Positions 19,234-28,098 of a DNA stretch of 64,000 nt are shown here, one piece after another. Under the pieces are notes generated by a model. That model was not told the DNA's origin and ran no database searches. It was given only the letters and a program-made list of their open reading frames with translations. The translations under genes and the position numbers were made by a program. Within the stretch, counting starts at the first letter, position 1. The number at the start of each line of letters is the position of its first letter. This DNA comes from Ditibartonella choladocola (GTDB taxonomy: Bacteria; Pseudomonadota; Alphaproteobacteria; Rhizobiales; Rhizobiaceae): NCBI RefSeq assembly GCF_002007565.1, contig NZ_CP015625.1, positions 2,803,501-2,867,500 on the forward strand, in the 5' to 3' direction.

Positions 19234-20219
19234 CCAAAACTTCCAAAAAAATCGCCGTGATGGGAAGTGGCGCATGGGGGACAGCGCTTGCTGTTCTGTC
19301 TCGTAATCTGGGGCACAATGTCTCGCTTTACGGGCGCAATCCCGAAACCGTCGAAAAAATTAACAGCCAGCACATCAACCCCTATTATCTTCCGGATGTG
19401 GTTTTACCCTCCGGCATTTCTGCGACAACAGATGCAGGAAGTGCACTCTCTTCTGCCGATCTTGTCCTTGCGGTTATTCCGGCACAGGTTTTTGCCTCTG
19501 CCTTGGCCGGTTTTGCCCGCTTCATTCCCGAAAAGACACCGGTTGTTCTGTGCGCCAAAGGCATAGAACAAAAAACCGGACGTTTTATGTCCGACATTGT
19601 CGAGAATATTTTGCCCGATCACAGTTTAGCTGTTCTTTCCGGCCCCAGTTTTGCCGAAGATGTCGCCCGTGGTTTACCGACGGCGGTAACCATTGCTGCA
19701 AAAAATATCAACCTTTCCCGCGAGATTGCCAATGTATTTTCGGGACCGGTTTTCCGTTGTTATGCGAGTGATGATATTATGGGCGTAGAAATTGGCGGAT
19801 CGTTGAAAAATGTTCTTGCTATTGCTGCCGGTGCGGCTGCGGGGCGAGGTTTGGGAGCAAGTGCACAAGCCGCTCTTGTAACCCGCGGTTTTGCCGAGTT
19901 GCGCCGTATCGGAAAGGTTATGGGCGCGAAAGCCGAAACCATGACAGGGCTTTCGGTATTGGGCGATCTTATCCTCACCTGTTCATCGTCGAAGTCGCGT
20001 AATTTTTCTTATGGTTTTGCACTTGGACAAGGGAAATCGACAGATGGTTTGAAACTGGCGGAAGGCGTTGCTACCGCACCCGGTGCTGCCGATTTATGCA
20101 AAAGAAAAAATATCGTTGCACCGGTTATTGATGCTGTCGCCAACCTGCTTGACAGACGTATCACCATCGATCAGGCTGTTACCGCACTTATAACTCGCCC
20201 ATTGAAATCGGAGGATTAG
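19230..20219 (+). CDS. gpsA: NAD(P)-dependent glycerol-3-phosphate dehydrogenase
   Basis: 329 residues from a GTG overlapping the tsaD stop. It has the Rossmann motif [10 protein letters not shown] at about 12-21, [16 protein letters not shown], the catalytic Lys in [14 protein letters not shown], and the C-terminal [12 protein letters not shown] substrate site. It makes sn-glycerol-3-phosphate from dihydroxyacetone phosphate for phospholipids, the substrate chain leading to PlsC elsewhere in this window. It is the second gene of tsaD-gpsA-yciI-EVE. Confidence 0.96.
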   Translation: MTKTSKKIAVMGSGAWGTALAVLSRNLGHNVSLYGRNPETVEKINSQHINPYYLPDVVLPSGISATTDAGSALSSADLVLAVIPAQVFASALAGFARFIPEKTPVVLCAKGIEQKTGRFMSDIVENILPDHSLAVLSGPSFAEDVARGLPTAVTIAAKNINLSREIANVFSGPVFRCYASDDIMGVEIGGSLKNVLAIAAGAAAGRGLGASAQAALVTRGFAELRRIGKVMGAKAETMTGLSVLGDLILTCSSSKSRNFSYGFALGQGKSTDGLKLAEGVATAPGAADLCKRKNIVAPVIDAVANLLDRRITIDQAVTALITRPLKSED

Positions 20220-20222
20220 ACA

Positions 20223-20513
20223 ATGCTTTACGCCGTTATCTGCAATGACAAAAAAGACCATTTGCATATTCGTCTTGAAATACGCCCGAAGCATCTCGAA
20301 TATTTGAAAAGCCTTGGCAAAACTCTCAAATTTGCCGGTCCGTTTCTTGATGCTGATGAAAAACCCGATGGCACTTTGGTTGTTGTGGAGGCAAAATCAC
20401 CGGAAGAAGCAAAAAGTCTTGCCGAAAACGACCCTTATGCAAAAGCCGGTCTCTTCAGTGATATGAAAATCCGTCCGTGGCGCTGGAGTGTCAATAATCC
20501 CGAGGAAGCTTAA
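20223..20513 (+). CDS. yciI: YciI family protein
   Basis: 96 residues: MLYAVICNDKKDHLHIRLEIRPKHLEYL, with the conserved His/Asp pair of the YciI/dimeric alpha-beta barrel fold. DPYAKAGLFSDMKIRPWRW is the family's C-terminal signature. Function is unknown. It starts three bases after gpsA and ends directly before the EVE gene. Confidence 0.9.
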   Translation: MLYAVICNDKKDHLHIRLEIRPKHLEYLKSLGKTLKFAGPFLDADEKPDGTLVVVEAKSPEEAKSLAENDPYAKAGLFSDMKIRPWRWSVNNPEEA

Positions 20514-20939
20514 ATGGCTTATTGGTTATTCAAATCCGAGCCATTCAAATGGTCGTGGGACATGCAAAAAAATAAAGGCGCCGAAGGAGAACAGTGGGAC
20601 GGTGTGCGCAACTATCAGGCACGCAACAATATGCGTGCCATGAAACTTGGTGACAAAGGCTTTTTTTACCACTCCAATGAAGGGCTGGAAATCGTTGGCA
20701 TTGTCGAAGTTTGTAAAACCGCCCACCACGATTCGACCACCGATGATCCGCGTTGGGAATGTGTCGATATTCGCGCTGTTTGCGACATGCCGAAACCCGT
20801 TACTTTGAAAGCTGTCAAAGCCAATCCGAAACTTGCCAATATGTCTTTGGTGACATCCATGCGCCTTTCGGTGCAGCCGGTACGCGAAGATGAATGGTTG
20901 GAAGTCTGTAAAATGGGAGGGCTTTTACCGGCACCTTGA
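20514..20939 (+). CDS. EVE domain protein (modified-base binding fold)
   Basis: 141 residues, full-length single EVE domain: MAYWLFKSEPFKWSWD, WDGVRNYQARNNMRAMKLGDKGFFYHSNE, then a core near IVGIVEVCKTAHHD. EVE domains share the PUA/YTH fold and are thought to read modified bases in DNA or RNA. The ATG follows the yciI stop without a gap. In this order of bacteria EVE follows gpsA-yciI regularly, so this copy is core genome and not part of the defence island. Confidence 0.92.
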   Translation: MAYWLFKSEPFKWSWDMQKNKGAEGEQWDGVRNYQARNNMRAMKLGDKGFFYHSNEGLEIVGIVEVCKTAHHDSTTDDPRWECVDIRAVCDMPKPVTLKAVKANPKLANMSLVTSMRLSVQPVREDEWLEVCKMGGLLPAP

Positions 20940-20945
20940 CAATTC

Positions 20946-20990
20946 CTTAGCTGAATTGCCCTTGGTCGAATTGCCCTTAGTCAAATTGCC
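20946..20990. repeat. 15-bp intergenic tandem repeat (three units)
   Basis: Units CTTAGCTGAATTGCC, CTTGGTCGAATTGCC and CTTAGTCAAATTGCC start at 20946, 20961 and 20976, ending 24 bases before the next start codon. Confidence 0.9.
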
Positions 20991-21014
20991 CCCGGCCGGA
21001 TCGGTTTTGCCACT

Positions 21015-21671
21015 GTGATAAACAAAGAAACATTTATCCTTGAAAACACTTCACCACTCCCCTGTCTCAATATACCGGCGATAAAACTGTATCAGGCCGA
21101 TGAAATCCACGACCTCTGGCATATGACAGAAGCGGAAATAGGAAAAATCGGCTTGGATCCACCCTTTTGGGCTTTTCCATGGGCAGGCGGCGAAGCTTTG
21201 GCACTCTATATTCTGGAAAACCCGGAAACAGTAAGGGGGAAAAAAGTGCTCGATTTCGCGTCCGGTTCGGGGCTTGTCGGCATTGCTGCGAAAAAAGCGG
21301 GAGCTTCTCTGGTTCTTGCCAATGATATTGATGCTTTTGCATGTGAGGCTATCCGGCTTAATGCCCGCCTCAATCATGTATCAATCGAAATCGACAATAA
21401 CAATCTTGTCAAAAATGGTAGCCACTTTCAAAACTCTTTCGATGTTATCCTCGCAGGTGATGTTTTTTATGACAAAACAATGAGCGAAACGGTTATAAGC
21501 TGGCTAAAACTCTTTGACAGATCAAAAACCGCCATATTCATTGGCGATCCTGCACGCGCCTATCTACCGGTCGAATGGATGGAAGCAAAAACATCTTTCA
21601 AGCTACATGTTTCAAAAGCAATAGAAGATAACAGTTTCAAGCATGTAACAATCTGGCAAATGAAACCGTAA
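21015..21671 (+). CDS. Class I SAM methyltransferase, ETFB-lysine methyltransferase-like
   Basis: 218 residues from a GTG at 21015. The motif PPFWAFPWAGGEALALYIL is followed by SAM motif I VLDFASGSGLVGIAA, LANDIDAFACEAIRLNARLN, and the DVFYD motif post II. This arrangement matches METTL20/ETFBKMT and its alphaproteobacterial relatives, which methylate lysines of electron-transfer flavoprotein beta; related PrmA-like enzymes modify ribosomal L7/L12. The target is inferred from family only. The GTG start is supported mainly by protein alignment. Confidence 0.8.
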   Translation: MINKETFILENTSPLPCLNIPAIKLYQADEIHDLWHMTEAEIGKIGLDPPFWAFPWAGGEALALYILENPETVRGKKVLDFASGSGLVGIAAKKAGASLVLANDIDAFACEAIRLNARLNHVSIEIDNNNLVKNGSHFQNSFDVILAGDVFYDKTMSETVISWLKLFDRSKTAIFIGDPARAYLPVEWMEAKTSFKLHVSKAIEDNSFKHVTIWQMKP

Positions 21672-22033
21672 AAAATAAAACGGTTTTTTGAAAATCCGGT
21701 TCAAACAAACGGGTTTCCCGTGAAACCATGCCTGTTCAAGCAATAGACGGGAAAAAACGACATTCTTCTGATTGGCAAACTTATAACTTCACCAATTTTA
21801 AAATTCGCAATTTTTACCCCTTAGAAGTCGTTCCTCAAATCACTATATTATTGATATAGGCAATAATCTTATCTGACCGGCTTTAAGCCGGATCGGGGGT
21901 TTTATCTGACCGGCTTCAAGCTGTGTCGAGGGGTTTATCTGACCGGCTTTAAATAAAAGCCGGATTGAAAGATTAAAAGAGCTGGCAAGAGGAAGCCGGT
22001 ATATGGCTCCTCGAAGAAGGTAGAAGAACAGAT
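21672..22033. other. Non-coding gap with repeats
   Basis: 362 bases: the first 195 hold nothing I can support; the rest is the 33-bp repeat array described separately and the leader of the small membrane protein gene. Confidence 0.5.
21869..21967. repeat. 33-bp intergenic tandem repeat (three units)
   Basis: Units start at 21869, 21902 and 21935, each opening with TTATCTGACCGGCTT and diverging toward the end. A short GGCTTTAAGCC-like palindrome recurs inside the units. Confidence 0.88.
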
Positions 22034-22249
22034 ATGTGGTTGATGCGCATTATCCGGGCAGTTCTCTCACTGGCAATTGCCTTCATTGTTGTGATTGTGG
22101 TGGTAAATAATGCCAGCAGCCGGGTGGCTGATAATATGGCAAAATTTTCTGTTCCATTTGCTGTCATGGACGACCACAATTTCAGGAAAAATCCCGAAAA
22201 ACCGGCCACCGCTTCAACGGGTTCATATGTCCCGACCATAATTGAATAG
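22034..22249 (+). CDS. Small single-span membrane protein, unknown function
   Basis: 71 residues: MWLMRIIRAVLSLAIAFIVVIVVVNNASS contains one strong membrane helix at about 8-25, and the remainder is polar and probably periplasmic. I do not recognise a family. An AGAAGAA ribosome site precedes the ATG, and codon usage resembles neighbours. It lies directly after the 33-bp repeat array. Confidence 0.55.
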   Translation: MWLMRIIRAVLSLAIAFIVVIVVVNNASSRVADNMAKFSVPFAVMDDHNFRKNPEKPATASTGSYVPTIIE

Positions 22250-22496
22250 CCGTTCAAAACTTGAAAAGATCGGATAAGAAACCGCGGCCGCGAAAACAAT
22301 AATATTGAAAAAACGGCGGTAAACCGGATTGTTATATTCTCGTGGCTATAGAAATGCGGGCTTTTTAGGGGATGTTTAATTTTTTTGGTGTTATGTTATA
22401 GTAAACACAACTGGTCAGGTTTCATCTTTCAAATGGATGAAATCACCTCGATTGAATCTGGTATTGGTGAGGACCTGCTCATCCGGAGCTTTATGA
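22250..22496. promoter_or_regulatory. Leader region of the L,D-transpeptidase gene
   Basis: 247 bases. A weak hairpin (TTTCATC near 22421 with GATGAAA near 22437) and a TTATAGT box near 22395 suggest promoter and 5' UTR. No specific regulator site is recognised. Confidence 0.3.
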
Positions 22497-23690
22497 ATGA
22501 AATTTAGAACTGCGCTTCTTGCTTCTTTCTTTCTTACAGCGACTTTTCTGAGTGGTTGCCAGGAATCATCGAACTTGCCGCAAATCGGTAAAGCGACACA
22601 AGAATTACCGAAAAAGCTGCAAGACAAGATGGTTGCCAAGAATATGGAAAAATATTCGCCTATCGTTGTGCGGGTTTTCAAGGAAGAAAGCGTCGTCGAG
22701 ATATGGAAGCAGACACGCACCGGAAAATATGACCTGATTTCCACCTATAACATATGCAAATGGTCGGGAAAACTTGGACCTAAATATATGGAAGGAGACC
22801 GGCAGGCTCCTGAAGGTTTCTATACAATCCGCCCAAGCCAGATGAATCCGAATTCAAACTATTATCTGGCTTTCAATATCGGCTTTCCGAACGCGTACGA
22901 TCAGGTCAACGGTCGCACCGGCCAACATTTGATGGTTCATGGGGCATGTTCGTCATCCGGCTGCTATTCGATGAGCGATGAAAATATTGCTCAGATTTAC
23001 GCATTCGGGCGTGACTCGTTCAAAGGTGGACAACGTGAATTCCAGCTTCAAGCTTTTCCATTCCGCATGACTGCCGAAAACATGGCTCGTTACCGCAATG
23101 ATCCGAATTATAAATTCTGGACAATGCTGAAAGAAGGCTATGACATTTTTGAAGTCACAAAACGCCCGCCGAAGGTTGATGTCTGTGAAAAACGCTATGT
23201 TTTCAATCGTAATACCGATGGCAAGGCTTTGACACCGGCAGGCGTATGTCCGGTTGCAACACCCGATGCAGCATTGCAGACGGCTTTTGCATCATATCAA
23301 AAGAAATATGATGATGCATTTTCATCTGCCCGCGAAAAGAAAATGAAAGCACCGGCACCGACAATTCAAGGTGTGGAAGAAGCTTCTCTGGTTGCCGATT
23401 GGAGCCGTAAACGTGCTTCCGGTGTACAAGTATCGCGCGAGCCACCGTCACTGACGCCGGCATCGAAAGAAACACCTGACGCGCCGGATATAGCAAAGGA
23501 AAATGCCGTTGCGTCAAAAGCTGCTGTTTCCAATGAAAAGACAGCAAGCACAGTTGTACCGGCACAAAAACCTGAAGTCGCTGGCCAGTCGCTTGCCGAA
23601 GAGGAAGCACAAAATTCCGGTGCGCCGGTTACTCCGGCGGCAGGCGAACCACAAACAAAGAAATCGCTCTGGAAATTATTTGGTGGTTGA
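22497..23690 (+). CDS. YafK/YkuD-type L,D-transpeptidase lipoprotein
   Basis: 397 residues. A lipoprotein signal ends in LSGC (Cys21). The YkuD domain spans about 55-200, with MVHGACSSSGCYSM carrying the His and the catalytic Cys. The C-terminal 130 residues are Ala/Pro/Lys-rich and probably disordered, ending TKKSLWKLFGG. YafK-like enzymes act on peptidoglycan-linked stem peptides in the periplasm (crosslinking or release of Braun-type lipoproteins). The TusA-like gene downstream starts inside the last codons of this gene. Confidence 0.88.
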   Translation: MKFRTALLASFFLTATFLSGCQESSNLPQIGKATQELPKKLQDKMVAKNMEKYSPIVVRVFKEESVVEIWKQTRTGKYDLISTYNICKWSGKLGPKYMEGDRQAPEGFYTIRPSQMNPNSNYYLAFNIGFPNAYDQVNGRTGQHLMVHGACSSSGCYSMSDENIAQIYAFGRDSFKGGQREFQLQAFPFRMTAENMARYRNDPNYKFWTMLKEGYDIFEVTKRPPKVDVCEKRYVFNRNTDGKALTPAGVCPVATPDAALQTAFASYQKKYDDAFSSAREKKMKAPAPTIQGVEEASLVADWSRKRASGVQVSREPPSLTPASKETPDAPDIAKENAVASKAAVSNEKTASTVVPAQKPEVAGQSLAEEEAQNSGAPVTPAAGEPQTKKSLWKLFGG

Positions 23691-23919
23691 AAAAAGTTTT
23701 ATATATGATTTATGCGGGCTGAAATGCCCGCTTGTTCTTTTGAAGGCAAGAAAAAAGCGGCGTTTACTCCCCGATAATATAACGCTTGTCATATTAAGCG
23801 ATGACCCGTTGGCACCTTTGGACATTGCCAATTATTGCCAACATAATAATTATGATTTTAAAAAACGTCTGGAAAATCACATTCATCATCTTTTTATCAT
23901 TCCACGACAGAACACTTGA
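23683..23919 (+). CDS. TusA-family sulfurtransferase-like protein
   Basis: 78 residues from a GTG at 23683 overlapping the transpeptidase stop by eight bases. The core FIYDLCGLKCPLVLLKARK matches TusA, with the active-site Cys in KCP. The usual CPxP signature reads CPLV, so the second proline is missing. LSDDPLAPLDIANYCQ is the normal second half. TusA proteins pass persulfide sulfur for tRNA thiolation or molybdenum cofactor synthesis. The translational overlap indicates coupling with the transpeptidase gene. Confidence 0.8.
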   Translation: MVEKSFIYDLCGLKCPLVLLKARKKRRLLPDNITLVILSDDPLAPLDIANYCQHNNYDFKKRLENHIHHLFIIPRQNT

Positions 23920-24402
23920 AAAAGCGGCCGGCACGTAAATCGGCTTTTCCGGCATAATCCTTTAAATTACTCAGTTATGAGAAGATCAATTCTATTTTTA
24001 AATTTTATTTATATTCAAAAGTTTATCCATTCAAAATATTTGAATAAGTCATCATATAATTAAACAATTCAATTTCTAATTGCTTATCACGATATTCATG
24101 AAAATGATTGCTTAATTAGAATTTTTTAAATTAGGAATTTCAATATTTAATTGATTTTATGTTTATTTTAAAGAATCTTATTTAATAAGATTGTTTTCAG
24201 GTTTCTCTATTTGTTACCGATGTTTTCGGCTTATTTTAACTTATTGTTTGAAATGCCGTTTCCGGTTGCAAAAAATTTTGTTGGGCTATTTAACCCGTAT
24301 TTCACTTGGAATTTTACCCGCAGCCGTAAATCATTCAAACCGGAAAGGAATGAATTTTACGGCCAAAACAAAATGGTATTTGTGCAGATAATTTTCTTCA
24401 CT
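23920..24402. other. Long AT-rich non-coding gap
   Basis: 483 bases with many short inverted repeats (for example TTCTAATT near 24073 with AATTAGAA near 24114). Short frames here have no ribosome site and no family-like content, so I call nothing. Confidence 0.5.
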
Positions 24403-25497
24403 TTAAAATTTGAAGCCCGGTATTGCGAGCGGATTATCTGTTATTGCTGCCCGATCAGCCTTATCAAGCACAGGTTTGCCCAAAAAAGCGTCGAACATTT
24501 CCCGCACTGTGGTTTCATCCACCCCGTCGGTAATCACAACAAGCCGCGTTTCATGACGGCCTTCCGGCCATGCGGATAACCGAACTGGCGGATGGAACAA
24601 TGTCTGGACACCATGGATGACAACCGGACGTGACGGGTCTTCCTCCAGCTCGACAATGCCTTTCATACGCAACATTTTTGGCCCGTGATTGGCGCGCAAA
24701 AGATCTATAAAAGCTTCCAGCGCAAAATAGGGAATAGGTTTGTCGTGGGTGAGAGAAAAAGCATGAATCGTATCGGAATGGCGATTGACATCATGATGGT
24801 GATGATGGTGATCGTGATCGTCTTCCTTACCAAGCCAGTTTCTTATATCCGGCACTTTCTTGTTCAAATCGAAAACGCCGATATTGACGAGTGCCGAAGG
24901 CGGGCAATGGGCAGCATCGGAATAAAGAATTTCGGCCATGGGATTAAGTTTGCCAAGCTCGCTCATCAATGGCTCGAGAGCTTTTTTGTCTTCAACAAGA
25001 TCGGTTTTGGTGAGAACAATCCGATCAGCCAATGCAACCTGATTGCGTGCTTCTTTATGCCTTGCCAGAGTTTCCAATCCGTTTATCGCATCAACAGCGG
25101 TGATAACCCCGTCTATGACAAATGCCTGAACCATTGCCGGATGGCCTAACAAAGCTTGCAGAATGGGTGCGGGATCGGCAAGGCCTGTTGTTTCGATAAC
25201 AACATGGTTCAAGCGTTTGATACGCCCTGTTTGAAGCCTGTCGACAAGACTTGCAAGACTATCGACAAGCTGACCACGCATTGTACAACAAAGACAACCA
25301 TTGGATAATTCGATAACGCCGTCATCGGCTTGTTCGACAAGAAGGTTATCAATTCCAACCTCGCCAAATTCGTTGACAATAACGGCTGTATCGGTGAGCA
25401 TCGGGTCTTTCAAAACGCGATTAAGCAAAGTGGTTTTGCCCGCCCCTAAAAAACCGGTAAAAATTGTAACAGCGATACGGTTCATCGAATTCGTCAT
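24403..25497 (-). CDS. CobW/COG0523 GTPase, putative metal chaperone
   Basis: 364 residues from the ATG at 25497, which overlaps the stop of the carboxypeptidase gene as ATGA. The P-loop is GFLGAGKT at 15-22. The metal-binding CXCC motif GCLCC is at 67-71, followed by the GTPase segments VIETTGLADP and LTKTDLV. An acidic His-rich linker with six consecutive His lies around 230-245, ahead of the CobW C-terminal domain. COG0523 members insert or buffer Zn, Co or Fe. There is no cobalamin gene nearby, so zinc or iron handling is more likely than CobW proper. Confidence 0.9.
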   Translation of the reverse strand: MTNSMNRIAVTIFTGFLGAGKTTLLNRVLKDPMLTDTAVIVNEFGEVGIDNLLVEQADDGVIELSNGCLCCTMRGQLVDSLASLVDRLQTGRIKRLNHVVIETTGLADPAPILQALLGHPAMVQAFVIDGVITAVDAINGLETLARHKEARNQVALADRIVLTKTDLVEDKKALEPLMSELGKLNPMAEILYSDAAHCPPSALVNIGVFDLNKKVPDIRNWLGKEDDHDHHHHHHDVNRHSDTIHAFSLTHDKPIPYFALEAFIDLLRANHGPKMLRMKGIVELEEDPSRPVVIHGVQTLFHPPVRLSAWPEGRHETRLVVITDGVDETTVREMFDAFLGKPVLDKADRAAITDNPLAIPGFKF

Positions 25498-26630
25498 TGT
25501 GCATCCATTGATTGGGGACGAGGTGTCGGAACAGGAATTTTCCACGCCGGTATTTCACCCGGTTTTGCAGGCGCCGGTGCCGAAATCAGCCGAACCTGCA
25601 TGGGTGTAACATCAAGTGGCCGTGCTGAAATATAGGGAGAATCGAAAACCACTTTCCCCTTTTCATCACGATGCTGCATGCGTGCTTTCCACGCATCATC
25701 ATTGCAAATCCTGTCTTTAATATCGCTAATTTGCGTTAGTTTCGTTCCATAAGGCTGCAAAGTTGCAAGCGTTGTTTGTGACGAGCCTTGGCTCGAAAAA
25801 CCGTCGTTCAAAAGTTTGGCGGCGAGCGCTTCACGCTGGTCGATACGATCAGCACCGAGAACTACCGCGATAATTGTGCGTTTGTTGCGGGTGGCAGATG
25901 CGACAAGATTAAATCCGGACGCACATATAAAACCGGTTTTCATGCCATCGGCACCGGAAAAACGGCCGATCAGATTGTTTGAATTCTGTTCGACTTTTCG
26001 CCCGCCGCCAAAATCAATCGCGGGAATAGAAAAATAATGGGCATATTGGGGAAATTCCCGACGGATCTGTACTGCAAGAACGGCAAGATCACGGGCGGTT
26101 GAATAATTGTCGGGATTGGGAAGGCCGTTGGCATTGGCAAAATGTGTTCCGAACATGCCGAGCCTTTGGGCTTCTTCATTCATGCGTACAACAAAAGCCT
26201 GTTCGGAGCCGCCAACTGTCTCGGCAATCGCTGTTGCGAGATCATTGGTGGATTTTACCAAGGTGATTGACAAGGCTGTATCAAGGTCAAGAACGGAACC
26301 CGGTTTATATCCCGAATGGCTGGGTGGAAGCTTTGCGGCTGCCATGCTTATCGTTACTCTTGTTTCAGGCGTAACCTCGCCATTATGGAGTGCCCGAAAA
26401 GTGACATAGGCAGTCATCATCTTTGTCAAGGAAGCAGGATACCAACGGTCGAATGCTTCATTATGGGCAAGAATACGACCGCTTGCGACATCCACCGATA
26501 TATAAGGGTTGGCATGGGCAACAGCCAAACTTATAAAAAACATTATAAAAAGGACGGGTAGACCCGTTATTTTACACATATTGTAAGATCCGGATTGGTT
26601 TTCGGATCCTGATTGGACTTTTGTTTTCAT
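25494..26630 (-). CDS. D-alanyl-D-alanine carboxypeptidase (DacF/PBP5-like)
   Basis: 378 residues. A signal peptide (hydrophobic core about 26-38, VLFIMFFISLAVAHA) precedes a penicillin-binding domain. The three motifs are SLTK (SxxK), STN in LVKSTNDLA, and KTG in GADGMKTGFI. It trims pentapeptides of peptidoglycan at the periplasmic face. The C-terminal 100 residues are Pro-rich. A second ATG at 26579 would also retain the signal; the first has AAGAGA upstream. It is translationally coupled to the CobW-like gene. Confidence 0.93.
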   Translation of the reverse strand: MKTKVQSGSENQSGSYNMCKITGLPVLFIMFFISLAVAHANPYISVDVASGRILAHNEAFDRWYPASLTKMMTAYVTFRALHNGEVTPETRVTISMAAAKLPPSHSGYKPGSVLDLDTALSITLVKSTNDLATAIAETVGGSEQAFVVRMNEEAQRLGMFGTHFANANGLPNPDNYSTARDLAVLAVQIRREFPQYAHYFSIPAIDFGGGRKVEQNSNNLIGRFSGADGMKTGFICASGFNLVASATRNKRTIIAVVLGADRIDQREALAAKLLNDGFSSQGSSQTTLATLQPYGTKLTQISDIKDRICNDDAWKARMQHRDEKGKVVFDSPYISARPLDVTPMQVRLISAPAPAKPGEIPAWKIPVPTPRPQSMDAQ

Positions 26631-26957
26631 TAGCGATTCTCTTGAAACCGGCTTTTGACCGGAAAAATAGATCTTATCATTTTCAGATGAAGCTTATTAA
26701 TCCTATAGCTCATAAAATTCAAAACCGCATAAAAATATGGCGATTGGCACGTAAATTGATGCGAATTTACCGGATATAGCCGCCTTCAAGAGCGGCTTAG
26801 CTGTGAACAAATGTTTTTTCCTGCCCCGATATGGAAGCGCGAATAAAATATAGTATACTTCGGACAAGTTTAGCTTTAAAATTATTGAAGCGGAGCGAGA
26901 TAATTCTTATTTGCGTGGTAGGGCATAAGTCCGAATAGAAGAGGGAAGGAAATAAAT
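26631..26957. other. Divergent intergenic region dac / uspA
   Basis: 327 bases carrying the promoters of the two outward genes. No FNR-type palindrome or other operator was convincing. Confidence 0.4.
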
Positions 26958-27407
26958 ATGTATGAACGTATTCTTGTGGCAACGGATGGTTCGGAACTTG
27001 CTGGCCGTGGCGTTGATGCAGCCGTCGAACTTGCAAAGAAAACCGGCGGTGAACTTTTCGTTGTGACAGTAACAAGTCTGATGCCGTCTTACGGCATTGT
27101 CGTCGGCGCAGAATGGGCTTCCAGCCCCGGTGCTTTTGACGAATTCCGTAAAGAGATGGAAGATGGTGCACGCAAGATTCTTGAAGGTGCACTCAATAAG
27201 GCTGAAAAACAGGGCGTTAAAGCAAAAGGCGTTCATGCAGAAAACCAGCTTGCTGCTGCCGGCATTGTCGACGCGGCAAACGAACATAATGCCGATCTTA
27301 TTATCATTGCCTCGCATGGGCGTCGCGGTGTTAACCGGCTCATTCTCGGCAGTCAGGCTTCGGAAGTTCTGGCCATGAGTGAACGTCCGGTTATGGTCAT
27401 TAAATAA
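26958..27407 (+). CDS. uspA: Universal stress protein UspA family
   Basis: 149 residues: MYERILVATDGSELAGRGVDAAVELAK, then ADLIIIASHGRRGVNRLILGSQASEVLAMSERPVMVIK. The ATP-binding signature G-x2-G-x9-G-S/T appears as GRRG...LGSQAS. Cytoplasmic stress and survival protein. A strong GAGGGAAGGA ribosome site lies upstream and a terminator directly follows, so it is monocistronic. Confidence 0.94.
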   Translation: MYERILVATDGSELAGRGVDAAVELAKKTGGELFVVTVTSLMPSYGIVVGAEWASSPGAFDEFRKEMEDGARKILEGALNKAEKQGVKAKGVHAENQLAAAGIVDAANEHNADLIIIASHGRRGVNRLILGSQASEVLAMSERPVMVIK

Positions 27408-27429
27408 TCATTTCATTCAACGAACTGTT

Positions 27430-27457
27430 AAAAGCGGGCTTTATGCCCGCTTTTTTT
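27430..27457 (+). terminator. Intrinsic terminator of uspA
   Basis: AAAAGCGGGC / GCCCGCTTTT stem of ten pairs with a five-base loop, followed by a T-run. Confidence 0.9.
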
Positions 27458-27534
27458 ATGAAACACACATTTTTCTATTAATTTTTTCCGTTATTTTTTC
27501 TGTGAATTTTGCTTTTGTCTATTCAGCCTGCTTT

Positions 27535-28086
27535 TTATTTATTTGCCCCCATTAAATCCGGCAAAGCTTTGCGCAGACGGGTTGCAATCAAATAGGCCAG
27601 AATAATCTTTACCATGTCGCCAGGCACAAAGATAAGGTCACCTAAAAAAGCTTTGGAAAAATCAAGCCCGCTCATCATGGTGAGCCAGACAACGCCAAAC
27701 AAATGATCGATACAAAAAACTCCCGCCATCATAATCAATATCTGTTTGGCGGGTGTCAGTTGTTTGCGAAAAACATGAAAGAAATAGCCGATAAAGGCCG
27801 CAGTAAACGGAAAACTGATAAGATAACCGCTTGTGGGCGCAAAAAATACACCTATGCCACCACGCCCGCCGGATAGAAGCGGGAGTCCTGCTGCAACCAA
27901 TACAAGAAATAAAAGACAGGCTGCAAAGCCTTTTTTTGCCCCCAAAACCGCACCGGAAAGGATAATTCCTAACAGTTGCGCAGTAATGGGAACAGGAATA
28001 ACGGGAACCGGAATGGCCGGTAAAAATCCTAAAATTGCAATAAAGGCCGCAAAAAGCGCAACCGCAACAATATCACGAATAGACAT
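27535..28086 (-). CDS. bioY: Biotin transporter substrate-binding subunit BioY
   Basis: 183 residues, six hydrophobic segments. The family motifs GAKKGFAACLLFLVLVAAGLPLLSGGRGG and FVPGDMVKIILAYLIA are present. BioY is the S component that binds biotin in the membrane. It is last in bioM-bioN-bioY, 12 bases after bioN. A complete three-gene ECF transporter implies biotin uptake from outside. Confidence 0.95.
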   Translation of the reverse strand: MSIRDIVAVALFAAFIAILGFLPAIPVPVIPVPITAQLLGIILSGAVLGAKKGFAACLLFLVLVAAGLPLLSGGRGGIGVFFAPTSGYLISFPFTAAFIGYFFHVFRKQLTPAKQILIMMAGVFCIDHLFGVVWLTMMSGLDFSKAFLGDLIFVPGDMVKIILAYLIATRLRKALPDLMGANK

Positions 28087-28098
28087 TCTCTCCCCCGC

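Noticed and set aside
20514-20939. EVE domain gene as part of a defence system
   Set aside because: It follows gpsA-yciI in the usual core order of this bacterial group and has no restriction gene beside it.
9456-21967. CRISPR array
   Set aside because: The repeats are contiguous short units without unique spacers, and no cas gene is present.
24191-24391. Short frame in the AT-rich gap before the CobW gene
   Set aside because: No ribosome site, low-complexity aromatic/basic composition and no family likeness.
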